Source: Bog-756 sp963806455 (lineage in GTDB: Bacteria; Actinomycetota; Acidimicrobiia; Acidimicrobiales; RAAP-2). From it: 64,000 nt of DNA. A program made the position numbers and the translations under genes. The notes under the pieces are model-generated. The model saw only the letters and a program-made list of their open reading frames with translations. It made no database searches and had not been told where the DNA came from. How positions within the stretch are numbered: the stretch's first letter is position 1; each line of letters starts with the position of its first letter. The stretch spans positions 682,001-746,000 of the forward strand of contig CAWDXZ010000001.1 in assembly GCA_963806455.1 (NCBI GenBank). The letters are read 5' to 3'. Below, in pieces: positions 43,435 through 53,083 of this stretch.

Positions 43435-44848
43435 TCATGCCCCGACTGAAACCGGTTGACCTCCAACGTCCTGTTCAATCTCTTCGAGGGACTTGTCTTT
43501 CGTCTCTGGGACCCGGAGCGAGAAGAAGATCACGGCCAGGATGCCGAAGCCCGCATAGAGCCAAAAGGTTCCGGCCTTTCCGATCCCACTGACCAACGAG
43601 AGGAAGAAGTACGAGATGAGGAAATTGCACGTCCAGTTGGCCACTGTGCACGTGCTCATTGCCTTGCTGCGTATGCCGAGCGGAAAGATCTCAGAGATCA
43701 GCAGCCAGAAGACCGGGCCTAAGCCCAATGCGAACGAGGCGATGAAGGCAACCAGGGCGACCAAACCTAACCAACTCGCCGAGTGCTGGAGGGTGCTCGA
43801 GAAGAAGTAGAGCCCCAGCACGACGAGAGAGATCGTCCCACCGACGGTACCTGTAATCAGGAGCGGCCGGCGACCCACCCGGTCCAAGAGCGGAATGGCG
43901 ATGACAGTGAAGACCACGTTGGTAATTCCGACGAACAGGGCTTCGCCGATCGACTTGTCGGTGCTGATTCCCGTGTACTTCAGGATGGTGTCCGAGAAGT
44001 AGATGACCGTGTTCACCCCGATGATCTGCTGGAAGACTGCCAGCCCGATACCCACGACCATGAGAGGTCGAAGCCGCGCGGTGAACAGCTGGCCGATCGA
44101 AGTTCCCCGGTGCTGTTCCACGACATCGCCGATGCCGTCGATCTCCTCGTCGATGTCTGACGGGTCTCGGCTGCGGCCCAGTACCGAACGGGCTTCGTCC
44201 TCTCGCCCCTTCTGCATCAGCCACCGTGGCGTATGCGGAACCATGAGCATGCCGATGGCCAACGCCAGACCGGGCAGCGCTCCAAGACCGAGCATCCAGC
44301 GCCAGTTCTGCGCGACCCCTTTGAAGAAGAAGTCAACAAGGTACACGACCAGAATGCCCGAGGTGACCATCAGCTGGTTGAAGGACACGGTACCCCCTCT
44401 CAACCGAGGAGGACTCTGTTTCGGAGATGTACATCGGGGACACGAAGGACGCGGTTCCGACGGCTATGCCCAGCACGAAGCGGGAGGCGATCAGCCAGGC
44501 GAGGTCGGGTGACAAGGCGGAGGCCAGCGCGCCCACGACGTAGATCGAGCCCGAGATCACCTTGGTCCACTTGCGGCTGAGTACATCGGCGGAAAAGCCA
44601 GAGAGGACCGCCCCAATTACCGCACCGATGAGGAGCGAACCGATGATCCACTGCTGACCGAAGCTGGATACCCCGAAATCGTGGGAGATGAAGAGGAGCG
44701 CCCCAGAAATCACGCCGGTGTCGTAGCCAAACAAGAAGCCACCGAGAGCGGCGATGATCGAGATGCCCAGGATGAAGCGATTGCCGCCTCGAAGGGCCTC
44801 CCTCAGGAAGGTGAACACGATTGTCTCGCCATTCCCGAGCCACACCAC
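43435..44848 (-). pseudogene. Sugar-porter MFS transporter split by one frameshift
   Basis: N-terminal part: ALGGFLFGYDTGVISGALLF, SRKWTK, RFVLGIAVGTASFVSPMYIS. After about 44397 homology continues one frame over: SPPRLRGGTVSFNQLMV, PHTPRWLM, IIGVNTVIYFSDTI, DRVGRRPLL, GPVFWLLISEIFPLGIR, VPETKDKSLEEIE. These are the sugar-porter signatures (R-x-G-R-R, PESPRWL-like, PETK). A single extra base near ACAGAG accounts for the break; otherwise a full 12-helix H+/sugar symporter of about 470 residues. Confidence 0.82.
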
Positions 44849-45066
44849 AACTCCGTTGGGCTCGACATACCAGTCCTTTTCCCTCCCTTAGCCTCGATCC
44901 ACCGACAGACTAGGGGAAGGGCACGCTCAATCTGAAGCGGTGCTGATGGCGACCGGGGCAGCGCGACGCGTCGAACGAAGGCGTGATCGACCAAGGTCTC
45001 GTGATGGACGTCGGCTGTCAGCGCACGGTTGAAGCGTCTGCGGCTGCGCCGGCCGCGGGTTGTTGT

Positions 45067-45660
45067 TCAGGTGATGAGCGGCGAGGAACGCAGGCTCGAC
45101 AATGCGGTCGTGAACAACTGCGCCCATGGCCAACGTTCGGGCAGACGGAGGACGGGTCGGCCCGCGGGGTTGACGAGGCGGCCGGGAACGGTGAGGACCC
45201 GGAAGCGCACCGTCGAGGCGACGGTCAGCTGATCGTCGGCGTGGATGCTGCCGAGGGAGGCGGTCCAGCGAATCAGATTGTGGGCGAGCACCGCGCACCC
45301 GAGCCAGGCTGCGTTGGCGAAGAACCGCCCCGAGGGGCAGTGCTCGAGACCGGCTCCTTCCTTCAGGTCCCGGATGGCGAGCTCGACGGTGGCGTGGGCT
45401 CGGTGGAACCGGTCGGCCTCGACCGCCTCGAGCTCGAGGTTGGTCACGAAGGCGTGGTGACGCCAGTCGGGCCAGAGCTGTCGCTGCATTCGATCGGTCA
45501 GCCGGGTGCGGCGAACGACCAGGCGCACCCGACGTTCGGCCCGCTTCGTCTTGCCCCCACCGGTGACATAGATGGTCTCCGCCACCTGGGCGGCACCGCC
45601 GTCGGGGTAGGTGATGTCGTGCCACGCAGCGTCGGGTCGACCTAGGGAGAAATGGAAACG
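45067..45660 (-). pseudogene. Truncated IS1380-family transposase (C-terminal part)
   Basis: TYPDGGAAQVAETIYVTGG, RRVRLVVRRTRLTD and RAHATVELAIRDLKEGAGLE are the C-terminal half of an IS1380-type transposase different from the one at 36321. The N-terminal catalytic part is missing: upstream sequence switches abruptly to the antisense of a GMC oxidoreductase fragment. Confidence 0.75.
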
Positions 45661-45697
45661 CGTGACGAAGGACTGGGATCTCCTGCCCAGGCCGTAG

Positions 45698-46180
45698 CGA
45701 TACCTACTCGGAGCGATCGACAAGGCCAATATCGCGTACTCCGCCAAGGTCATCAAGGACCTGCTGTTCGCCAGCGGGGCCCAGGGCATTCTGACCATCC
45801 AACGGTTCGCCCACCTGGTGGGGGGTGCCCGGATGGGAAACTCACCCAGCAACAGCGTGATCGACGCGCATCATCGGATTTGGTCGGTACCCAACGTGTA
45901 CGTGGCCGACGGCAGCGTCTGCCCCACCCAGGGCAGCGCCAATCCGGCGCTGACTATCATCGCGCTGGCCTCCAGATTGGCCGCCCACCTAGCGTCGCAC
46001 CGCCCGGACTCGTCGTCTCCACCGCCAGGGAAATTCCGTGGTGGCACACCGGTGAGCGACCAGCGCCATCTTCGCCGAACCGCCGGTGGTCGTCAGCCGG
46101 GCGTACTGCCCACCCCGACCACCCAACTCATCGACCGCGGCTCTACCAACGACAGGAGGACCCATGCCCGACATCTGTGA
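45698..46180 (+). pseudogene. C-terminal fragment of a GMC oxidoreductase
   Basis: Reading from 45698: AIDKANIAYSAKVIKDLLF, FAHLVGGARMGNSPSNSVID, VYVADGSVCPTQGSANPAL. These are the conserved C-terminal GMC segments, including the catalytic-His region and FAD-binding end. A stop (45695-45697) and the IS1380 remnant lie directly upstream, so the FAD-binding N-terminus is lost. Confidence 0.75.
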
Positions 46181-46667
46181 CGTAATCCTGGACGAGCACG
46201 AGACCATTCGCCGTCGCTTCGCTGAGCTCGACGAGCAGCGCCAGCGGGACAGCGGCGCTCGGCAACGGGTATGGGAGCCCCTCGGAGAGCTACTGGACCT
46301 TCACGCTTCGGCTGAGGAGCGCGTGTTCTATCCGGCTCTCCTAGCTCGAGGGGACCGAGCTAAAGATCAGACCCTTGACGCCATCAAGGACCACAACGCC
46401 ATCCGCGACGCCGTCGAGGCGGCCAGGGTGGCAGCGCCGGACAGCGCCGAGTGGTGGCAGGCGGTCGGAGAGGCCCGTGAGCAGAACAGCGACCACATGG
46501 GGGAAGAGGAGCGCGGCGCACTGGCCGACTTCCGGATCCATGCCGACCAGGAGCTGCGTGACGAGCTCGGCGCCCAATTCGTGTCGTACAAGGAGGAGCA
46601 CGCTGGCGGCCGCCTCGACCCCAGCGACACGGATCCCGAGCGCTACGTCGCTGCCGAGCAGCCATGA
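46164..46667 (+). CDS. Hemerythrin HHE-domain protein
   Basis: 167 residues, four-helix hemerythrin-like: DVILDEHETIRRRF, LLDLHASAEERVFYPAL, IKDHNAIRDAV and NSDHMGEEERGAL supply the His and Glu ligands for a di-iron site. CAGGAGGA lies three bases before the ATG. Likely oxygen, nitric-oxide or iron sensing/storage in the cytoplasm. Confidence 0.88.
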   Translation: MPDICDVILDEHETIRRRFAELDEQRQRDSGARQRVWEPLGELLDLHASAEERVFYPALLARGDRAKDQTLDAIKDHNAIRDAVEAARVAAPDSAEWWQAVGEAREQNSDHMGEEERGALADFRIHADQELRDELGAQFVSYKEEHAGGRLDPSDTDPERYVAAEQP

Positions 46668-46713
46668 GTTGTGCCGACCAGGAGCAGGGGTTCCGACCGC
46701 CGACGGCCGAACG

Positions 46714-47001
46714 ATGACCGATCTCCAGGCCGGAGTGCCGGACTTTTCGCCCCACGTGCTGCGCGAGTATGCGGTGCTGGCTGACGGGGAGCGGGGGATC
46801 CTGGTGGGACCGCGAGGCGATTTCGCCTGGATGTGCGCACCCAGGTGGGACTCGGATGCTGTGTTCCCCTCACTCGTCGGCTGGGGCGGCCTCTCTGGGA
46901 TAACCCCAGGCGATGGGCGGTTCGTGTGGGGAGGCGCCTACGAGGAAGGCTCGCTCATCTGCCCGTTTGACCGAATGGCTCAGGGTGGCAGCGCTGGCTG
47001 A
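46714..47001 (+). pseudogene. N-terminal remnant of a GH15-like glycosidase
   Basis: 95 residues: FSPHVLREYAVLADGERGIL, GPRGDFAWMCAPRWDSDAVF, FVWGGAYEEGSLI. These match the N-terminal beta domain of GH15/trehalase-like enzymes, normally about 600 residues. Homology stops near 46980 and the frame closes at 47001; nothing recognisable continues in the next 400 bases. Confidence 0.6.
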
Positions 47002-47427
47002 GTCTTTGGTCTCCAGGTCTCGGGGCACTGTGCCCAGTCCCTCCATCTGCACTCCGCCTGCGCCGTGGGGAACATCCGTCATCGGGAGTACTTCGCCGAT
47101 CATGCCCGTTTGGACCGACTCCTGTTCGATGGCGTCATCGACCCCACTGGTGGGGTCTTGGACCCTGACCTGTCTCGGCCAGGGCTGGGGCTCGAGCTCA
47201 GACGACCGGAGGCCGAGACCTACCGGGTGGATGGATGACGTCCCCGCTCTGTGCTGGCGGCCTATCGTGGCCGGCTGGAGGCGAACTGCGTACCGGGCTG
47301 GGTATCGGTCCCCGCCCGTGCCACCCGGGTGCCGGTCGGTCTGCTGCTCGTTGACTCGGGCGGGGGAGCGGGATCTCCAAAGCCAGCTGATCTGCTTCCG
47401 TGCTGAACAGTCGGAGGACGACTAGCG
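47002..47427. other. Decayed stretch after the GH15-like remnant
   Basis: No recognisable gene. It probably holds scrambled remains of the neighbouring glycosidase gene. Confidence 0.35.
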
Positions 47428-48666
47428 ATGGTCTCTGTTGCACACATGCGAGATCAGCTCCGGTCGGCTTTCTGGGTGGTGCCGGCGGCCTGTGTCGTCG
47501 TAGCCATCGGGACGGCCATTGGCCTCGTCGTCCTCGATCAAGCACTGGGTTCAGTTTCCCCTGGCATTTTGTTCCCCGGGCCGCCATCGGGCGCCCGGAG
47601 CTTCCTGTCCTCGATCACCCAGGCCATGATCGCCTTTACCGGACTCGTGTTTTCCATCACCATGGTGGTTCTGCAGCTCACCAGCGGGCAATTCTCTCCC
47701 AGAGTACTGCGTGCCTTCTTGAGAGATCGAACGATTCAGTTTGCTCTCGGGATCTTCGTCTCCACCTTCGTCTACGCCATGGTCGTGCAGCGAGCCGTTA
47801 CCGGATCCGCTGGCCACCACCCTTTTGTTCCCCGTCTGGCCGTGACCGGTGCTTTCGCCCTGGTGCTCGCGAGCGTGGGGCTGTTCATTTTCTATATTCA
47901 CCATGTTTCCAACATGATCAGGGTGGCGACCATCATCACCAATCTGAGGAGCGAGTCACAGGCAGTGTTGGAACGCCGGTACCCGGCTGACCAGCCGCCG
48001 GCAACCCAGGCGTCCGATGTGGGCCTGCTCAAGGCCACCGTGGCGGCACCCGGTCCCGGGGTGCTCGTCTCGGTCAACGAAGGTGACCTGGACCACCTTG
48101 CCGGCCGGGCCGATTGCGCGCTGGTGCTCGCGGTGCGGGTCGGTGATTTCGTCCCCGAGGGGGCACCCCTGGTGCGGATTTACTGCGGCCGTGACGGTGA
48201 CGATGACGGTGGCCGTGACGGCGCCGGTGACAACGACGAGGCCTCCGTTCTCTCCGCGGTCGCTCAGGCAACCGAGCGCACGATGGAGCAGGACCTGGCG
48301 TTCGGGTTCCGCCAACTCGTAGACATCGCCGAGCGTGCTCTCTCGCCCTCAACCAACGACCCGACGACCGCTTGCCAGGCCATTGACGCTCTCCATGATC
48401 TGCTGCGGCGACTCTGCACCCGACATCTGCCAAGCGGACGACATTGTGACCGGAACGGGTTGATACGACTGATCGTGCCCCAATACAGTTTCGCCGACTT
48501 CGTTGACTTGGCGATCCGGGAGATCTGGCGATACGGCTCCAATGCCTCCCAAGTCCCAGAACGCATTGAGACGATGCTCAACGATCTTTCGAGGGTAGCC
48601 CTACCGGAATACTTTTCAGTCCTCCAACAGTGGACGAACAAAATCGAGATAAGCGCCAGACGATGA
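47428..48666 (+). CDS. DUF2254 family membrane protein
   Basis: 412 residues: four N-terminal membrane segments (FWVVPAACVVVAIGTAIG, ITQAMIAFTGLVFSITMV, FALGIFVSTFVYAMVV, AFALVLASVGLFIFYI), then the DUF2254 cytoplasmic part with IHHVSNMIRV, RADCALVLAVRVGDFVPEG, and DIAERALSPSTNDPTTACQA. An Asp/Gly-rich insert (DDDGGRDGAGDNDE) lies near residue 260. Function unknown. Confidence 0.88.
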   Translation: MVSVAHMRDQLRSAFWVVPAACVVVAIGTAIGLVVLDQALGSVSPGILFPGPPSGARSFLSSITQAMIAFTGLVFSITMVVLQLTSGQFSPRVLRAFLRDRTIQFALGIFVSTFVYAMVVQRAVTGSAGHHPFVPRLAVTGAFALVLASVGLFIFYIHHVSNMIRVATIITNLRSESQAVLERRYPADQPPATQASDVGLLKATVAAPGPGVLVSVNEGDLDHLAGRADCALVLAVRVGDFVPEGAPLVRIYCGRDGDDDGGRDGAGDNDEASVLSAVAQATERTMEQDLAFGFRQLVDIAERALSPSTNDPTTACQAIDALHDLLRRLCTRHLPSGRHCDRNGLIRLIVPQYSFADFVDLAIREIWRYGSNASQVPERIETMLNDLSRVALPEYFSVLQQWTNKIEISARR

Positions 48667-48811
48667 GTGCATCTCCCGAGGCTGAGGTCGGCATTGTCAG
48701 GCAGTTTCGCGGACCGAAGTTGGACCATGGATTCGGCTATTTGAGCAGAGTTCGGTTTGCGCCCGGAGTGAGCTTCCCCCGGTGTGGCGGACAGGGTTGG
48801 TTAGTTGCTGA

Positions 48812-49678
48812 TCATGCCGCATGAGCGGCTTCGTAGTCGGCGGGGCTGAGCATGCCGCAGTAGCTGTGGCGACGCTTCGGGTTGTACCAGGCTTCGATCC
48901 ACTCGAAGATGGCGAGAGCGAGCTGGTTGCGGTTCTGCCAGCGGTGCTCGTCGAGCAGCTCGAGCTGCAGCGTCCCGAAGAAGCTCTCGGCCACAGAGTT
49001 GTCGAAGCAGTCGCCCACGGATCCCATCGATCCAAGCAGGCCAGCACCCCGGAGACGGCGCCCGAAGGCCCAGGACGTGTAGGTCGACCCGTGGTCGGAG
49101 TGAGCGATGGTGGAGCCCGGCTCCGGGCGTCGCCGCCAGATACCCATCTGGAGGGCATCGACCACGAGCTCTGAGCGGATGTGGTCGGCGATGGACCAGC
49201 CCACCACGATCCGGCTGAAGGCGTCGAGCACGACGGCCAGGTAGACCTTGCCCTCGTCGGTCGGGTGCTCGGTTACGTCCATGACCCACAACTCGTCGGG
49301 TCCTTCCGGGTCGAACTGACGACACACCAGGTCGTCTGAGGGTTCGGCGGCCGGGTCCCGGCGGGTGCAGCCCTGGCGCCGTCGGCGATGGATGCCGGCC
49401 ACCCCGGCCTGGTGCATGAGTCGCTCCACCCGCTTCCTCGAGCACCGGATCCCTTCGCCGAGGCGCAGCTCGGCATGGACCCGGGGCGACCCATAGGAGC
49501 GCCGGGACGTCCGATGGATGTCGACGATCGTGTTGGTCAGATAGGCGTCGTCGAGGTCCTTCTGCGTGACCGGGTTCGCCTGCCAGGCATAGAAGCCCGA
49601 GCTCGACACCTTCATGACCCGACAGCAGGCCTTCACGGGCAGGTCCGCGCAGGCCCGGGCGATGAAGATGCAGATCAT
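48812..49678 (-). CDS. IS3-family transposase OrfB (integrase core)
   Basis: 288 residues: HTH_21-like RRSYGSPRVHAELR, then an rve integrase core with ELWVMDVTEHPTDEGKVYLA (first Asp), AHSDHGSTYTS (second Asp) and VAESFFGTLQLELLD (Glu). The ATG overlaps the orfA stop as ATGA, so OrfB may be made by coupling or by frameshift fusion. Confidence 0.9.
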   Translation of the reverse strand: MICIFIARACADLPVKACCRVMKVSSSGFYAWQANPVTQKDLDDAYLTNTIVDIHRTSRRSYGSPRVHAELRLGEGIRCSRKRVERLMHQAGVAGIHRRRRQGCTRRDPAAEPSDDLVCRQFDPEGPDELWVMDVTEHPTDEGKVYLAVVLDAFSRIVVGWSIADHIRSELVVDALQMGIWRRRPEPGSTIAHSDHGSTYTSWAFGRRLRGAGLLGSMGSVGDCFDNSVAESFFGTLQLELLDEHRWQNRNQLALAIFEWIEAWYNPKRRHSYCGMLSPADYEAAHAA

Positions 49679-49965
49679 TTTGGGCTCGGGCTGCTCTCCT
49701 TGGCGAAGTAGACGGCCGCCCGTTTGAGGATCTCGATCTCCGTCTTGGCGATCCGCAGCTCCCGGCGGAGCTGGACGAGCTCGGCCCGCTCGTCGGTGGA
49801 GAGCCCGTTTCGCCGGCCCTCGTCGACGTCGGCCTGCTTCATCCAGTTGCGCAGACAGGACTCGGCGATGCCAAGGTCTTCGGCGATCGAAGCGATCGGC
49901 TTTTCCCGGAGCCGAGCGAGCTCCACGGCCCGCTGACGGAACTCTGGCGGATGGGGTCTGGGCAT
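49675..49965 (-). CDS. IS3-family transposase OrfA
   Basis: 96 residues: HTH PEFRQRAVELARLREKPIAS..AEDLGIAESCLRNW, then a leucine-zipper-like ELVQLRRELRIAKTEIEILK. Precedes orfB with a 4-base overlap. Confidence 0.9.
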   Translation of the reverse strand: MPRPHPPEFRQRAVELARLREKPIASIAEDLGIAESCLRNWMKQADVDEGRRNGLSTDERAELVQLRRELRIAKTEIEILKRAAVYFAKESSPSPK

Positions 49966-50057
49966 GTGGACATCCTTCCAAGCGACGGCTCTCGCCGCCT
50001 CACGGTCAGTGTCCGCTATGCCGGGGGAAGCTCAGAGAAAGTGAGCATTGTTAGAAG

Positions 50058-51299
50058 GTGGGCGATGAACAGATTTCCGACGAGCCACATGAGTATCTCG
50101 AACTCTCGGGCGGAAGGACCTTGGCTCGCGGCTCTTTGGTAGTGAGTTGTGCCGTGGTCCTCCTTCTCGTTGCTTGTTTCGCTGTACTCGGTGTTTCCAC
50201 CGATTCTGTTAGAGGGGCTCCCCTCGCCATAGCGGACTCCTGTGCCACCAGTTTTGACTCCCCAGCGGTCGCTGTCGCATCGTACGGTGGCAACGGCTAT
50301 TGGGAGACTGACGAACAGGGGCAGATCGGGACACTCGGTTCGGCTACCTGCCTCGGATGGACGAGTGGAGTCACCCTCAACCAGCCAATGGTGGGCATGG
50401 CGGCCACACCCGACGGCCCCGGCTACTGGTTGGTGGCGGCCGACGGGGGCGTGTTCAGCTTCGGCGACGCCCGGTTCTTCGGATCGGCCGGTGGCATCAC
50501 CCTCAACCAGCCGGTGGTGGGCATGGCGGCCACACCCGACGGCCCCGGCTACTGGTTGGTGGCGGCCGACGGGGGCGTGTTCAGCTTCGGCGACGCCCGG
50601 TTCTTCGGATCGGCCGGTGGCATCACCCTCAACCAGCCGGTGGTGGGCATGGCGGCCACGCCCGACGGCCTCGGCTACTGGTTGGTGGCGGCTGACGGAG
50701 GCGTATTCAGCTTCGGCGACGCCAAGTTCTTCGGTTCTGCGGTGGGTGAGCTGACTGCACCCGCGGTAGGGATCTCCGGGATTCCGACTGGCACCGGATA
50801 TCGGCTTATCACCGAGCAGGGCTCCGTGGATAATTTTGGATCGGCCTCGGCCGAAGGTGCGGTAACCATGCAGCCGGGCTCGGCCGCGCCGTGCCTGGCC
50901 ACCCAGTTGACCGGCTCCATCGGCCCCGGGTCCGGTACCGCCGGAAGCAATCGGATCGTCGTCCTGCTCCTCAATCGGAGCACCACCAGCTGCTCCATGC
51001 AGGGCTATCCACAGCTGGCCTACGCCTCGAGCCTCACCGGGCGCCAGATCGGCTCGGCGGCCCTGCGGTCGGATTCGCCCACGGTCCGGCTCGTCACTCT
51101 TTCGCCAAGGACCGTCGTCCAAGTTGACGTGCAGGAGTTCGCTCCGTTCGGACCTCCGGCATCCTGTCTCCCAACCCAGGTGGCGGGACTCCGGCTTTAC
51201 CCTCCCGGCCGACCTGCTCCCGTGTTCATCGCCCAGCCGGTCATGCGATGTGGCAACCCCGAGTACGTCGGGCTCAGAGTAGGCCCGGTCCTCGGGTAG
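50058..51299 (+). CDS. Exported repeat protein with C-terminal DUF4232 domain
   Basis: 413 residues. One membrane/signal segment (SCAVVLLLVACFAVLGV), then GYWLVAADGGVFSFGDARFF repeats of 42 residues, near-identical at DNA level with a 126-base period (50394, 50520, 50646) plus degenerate flanking copies, probably forming beta-propeller-like blades. The C-terminal 140 residues are DUF4232-like (CLATQLTG, CSMQGYPQL, CGNPEYVGLRVG) with paired Cys. Surface or secreted; function unknown. Confidence 0.82.
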   Translation: MGDEQISDEPHEYLELSGGRTLARGSLVVSCAVVLLLVACFAVLGVSTDSVRGAPLAIADSCATSFDSPAVAVASYGGNGYWETDEQGQIGTLGSATCLGWTSGVTLNQPMVGMAATPDGPGYWLVAADGGVFSFGDARFFGSAGGITLNQPVVGMAATPDGPGYWLVAADGGVFSFGDARFFGSAGGITLNQPVVGMAATPDGLGYWLVAADGGVFSFGDAKFFGSAVGELTAPAVGISGIPTGTGYRLITEQGSVDNFGSASAEGAVTMQPGSAAPCLATQLTGSIGPGSGTAGSNRIVVLLLNRSTTSCSMQGYPQLAYASSLTGRQIGSAALRSDSPTVRLVTLSPRTVVQVDVQEFAPFGPPASCLPTQVAGLRLYPPGRPAPVFIAQPVMRCGNPEYVGLRVGPVLG

Positions 51300-51374
51300 G
51301 TCCATGGCCGCTGCGCGGCAGTGTCGGCGGCCTCGCGACCGCGGAATCGGACGTGATCGTCACTGAATGTTGGC

Positions 51375-51640
51375 GTGCCACCTGAGTGGCTGACCGTTCT
51401 TGCCTGGGTGTCCGCGGTCGTCATCGGCAGCCGATGCGAGTGATGGAGGCGGTCTGGCCGCTCACGGCGCTCTATGCCGGTCCCGCCGGCGTGCTCGCCT
51501 ACCGAGCCTTTGGCCAGCCGAACAGCCGAGGCGGGAGTGCACCTCGGGGGAAGGAGCCCGAACCCCCATTCTGGGCGCGCGTTGCTGTCTGGGTGAGCCA
51601 CTGTGCAGCTGGGAAGCCGGGAGAGAGGGGAGACGCCATG
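51375..51640 (+). pseudogene. Remnant of a DUF4396 membrane protein
   Basis: PEWLTVLAWVSAVVIG is in one frame (51375-51420). RQPMRVMEAVWPLTALYAGP, LAYRAFGQP and PPFWARVAVWVSHCAAG follow in another. These match DUF4396 membrane proteins with the middle of the N-terminal helix deleted and the C-terminal half missing. Confidence 0.6.
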
Positions 51641-51827
51641 ACCGACCTCATCGAGTACTCTCGCACCCAGGGTTACCACCTCCCCCATCATCACGAGTTC
51701 ACTTCGACGATGGACTCCGGCAGTTGATGTAAAAGAGTCGGGCCTGGCTGTAATGGGGCTAACAACATTTCGAGCGCATCCGTAGCGCGACATCCTTCGA
51801 CGTCCCGCAATCTGTCAGGCTGGATTC

Positions 51828-52181
51828 ATGCGGAAGTGGACCGTGCCGCCGGTTGTGGTGATTGCGATGGGGACCGCTCTGTTGGGGTGCTCGTCATCAG
51901 CCAGCGGCCCCTCCAGTCAAACCACAGGCTGTACCCGTAACTTCGCAGCCTCCCTTTTCGGCGGAAAAGGCCAGCCCACGCCGATCGCCGCCGCCGAGCA
52001 CCTTGCCGCTCATCAGAGAAGGCTTGGAGGAGTATCGATACCTCGAAGCGGCTGGACCTACACCTCAGCGCCAAGCAATCACGAGGCCACGGTCAAATCA
52101 GGCATCACGACTCTTCACGCAGTTCAGGGTGCTGACGGACATTGGCAGATCGACAGCGGTCAGACGGCGTGTACCGGTTGA
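51828..52181 (+). CDS. Small lipoprotein, unknown function
   Basis: 117 residues with a lipoprotein signal: MRKWTVPPVVVIAMGTALLG followed by the lipidated Cys (box ALLGC) and a Ser-rich spacer. The rest is a small domain with AAHQRRLGGV, GWTYTSAPSNHE and DGHWQIDSGQTAC. Family not recognised. Confidence 0.7.
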   Translation: MRKWTVPPVVVIAMGTALLGCSSSASGPSSQTTGCTRNFAASLFGGKGQPTPIAAAEHLAAHQRRLGGVSIPRSGWTYTSAPSNHEATVKSGITTLHAVQGADGHWQIDSGQTACTG

Positions 52182-52211
52182 TTTGACCTGGACCGCTACA
52201 GAAATTGGGCA

Positions 52212-52487
52212 TTGCGGCCGATGAAAATGCTCAGAGGGCGTTCCTTAGAAAGCAACACGATGAGCACTACAGCCAACGCTGTTCACACGATCGCAACCCG
52301 GATTTGCGTGGCTGTTGACTGCGACGAATCAGGGATCCTGGTCGAACTCCATACTCAACCGGCCAAATCTGACCCGACCCTGACCGACGTAACCCTTCGG
52401 TGGCGCTGTCAGGCACGTCATGCATGGCAAGACACGTATGTCCACGATGGAGCAACGACGATCATCGAAACTGTGCAGGTCCGATAG
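52212..52487 (+). CDS. Hypothetical small protein
   Basis: Up to 91 residues; ATG 52260 (STTANAVHTI) is a likely later start. Contains ICVAVDCDESGILVELH and TLRWRCQARHAW. No family recognised and coding status is uncertain. Confidence 0.35.
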   Translation: MRPMKMLRGRSLESNTMSTTANAVHTIATRICVAVDCDESGILVELHTQPAKSDPTLTDVTLRWRCQARHAWQDTYVHDGATTIIETVQVR

Positions 52488-52662
52488 ATCCATAACAAGA
52501 GGAGCAGACAGGGTCGACGGCAGAGCAAACTTGGCAACCAGACAACCAGAGAGGCTCTTTCCGATTACGGGTATCGGGGGAGCGGGCGAGCAGGAACGGC
52601 GAGACTGCTCAGCTCCGCTTGCAGTTCTGTAGTCGGTTAGAGAGTTCGGACGCACCCAGACG

Positions 52663-53083
52663 ATGCGGTGCGGTGTACCGGCCGCGAACATCGAGACCTT
52701 TATCGAAGTGTCATTCGCTCAGAATGGTGCAAAGTTTCGCCCCGATGGCCTGATCAGAGTGACCCGAGGCCAGAAATCCTGGACCGATCTGGTCGAGGTC
52801 AAGACCGGTCGCAACGGCCTGAAGCCCGATCAGATCGTCAGTTACCTCGACATCGCTCGGGAGCAGGGACTCGATGCCGTAATCACGATCAGCCACGAGG
52901 TAGCAACGACGCCGGGCGTGCACCCGGTGACTATCGACAAACGCAAGCTGCGGAAGGCCGACCTCTTTCATCTTTCGTGGAGTCGGATCCACACCGAAGC
53001 CCTCATCGAGCAGACCAACAACATGGTGTCCGATCCCGACCAGGCATGGATCTTCTCCGAGTTCGTCCGGTATCTCGAAAACT
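52663..53083 (+). pseudogene. 5' part of a nuclease-fold-like gene interrupted by an ISL3 element
   Basis: Encodes TFIEVSFAQNGAKFRPDGLI, WTDLVEVKTGRNGLKPDQI, YLDIAREQGLDAVITIS, VHPVTIDKRKLRK and DPDQAWIFSEFVRYLEN. PDG...EVKTG spacing resembles a PD-(D/E)xK nuclease core. The frame runs into the IS at 53084. The missing end (SKSGAWHFDDMGPDSVEV) resumes exactly after the second target-repeat copy at 54517. The N-terminus may also be truncated. Confidence 0.7.

Larger units (their letters stand above)
48769..50034 (-). mobile_element. IS3-family insertion sequence, complete
   Basis: Inverted ends TGAGCTTCCCCCGG (48769-48782) and CCGGGGGAAGCTCA (50021-50034) continue imperfectly inward. GAG flanks both sides (48766-48768 and 50035-50037), a 3-bp target duplication typical of IS3. 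1266 bp with overlapping orfA and orfB, both open. Confidence 0.9.

Noticed and set aside
50394..50745. Regular 126-base repeats, considered as a CRISPR array
   Set aside because: Units are contiguous, in frame and code for a protein repeat; no spacers or cas genes.
52212..53083. Toxin-antitoxin pair from the two adjacent small frames
   Set aside because: The second frame has a nuclease-like pattern but is a truncated larger gene, and the first has no antitoxin features.
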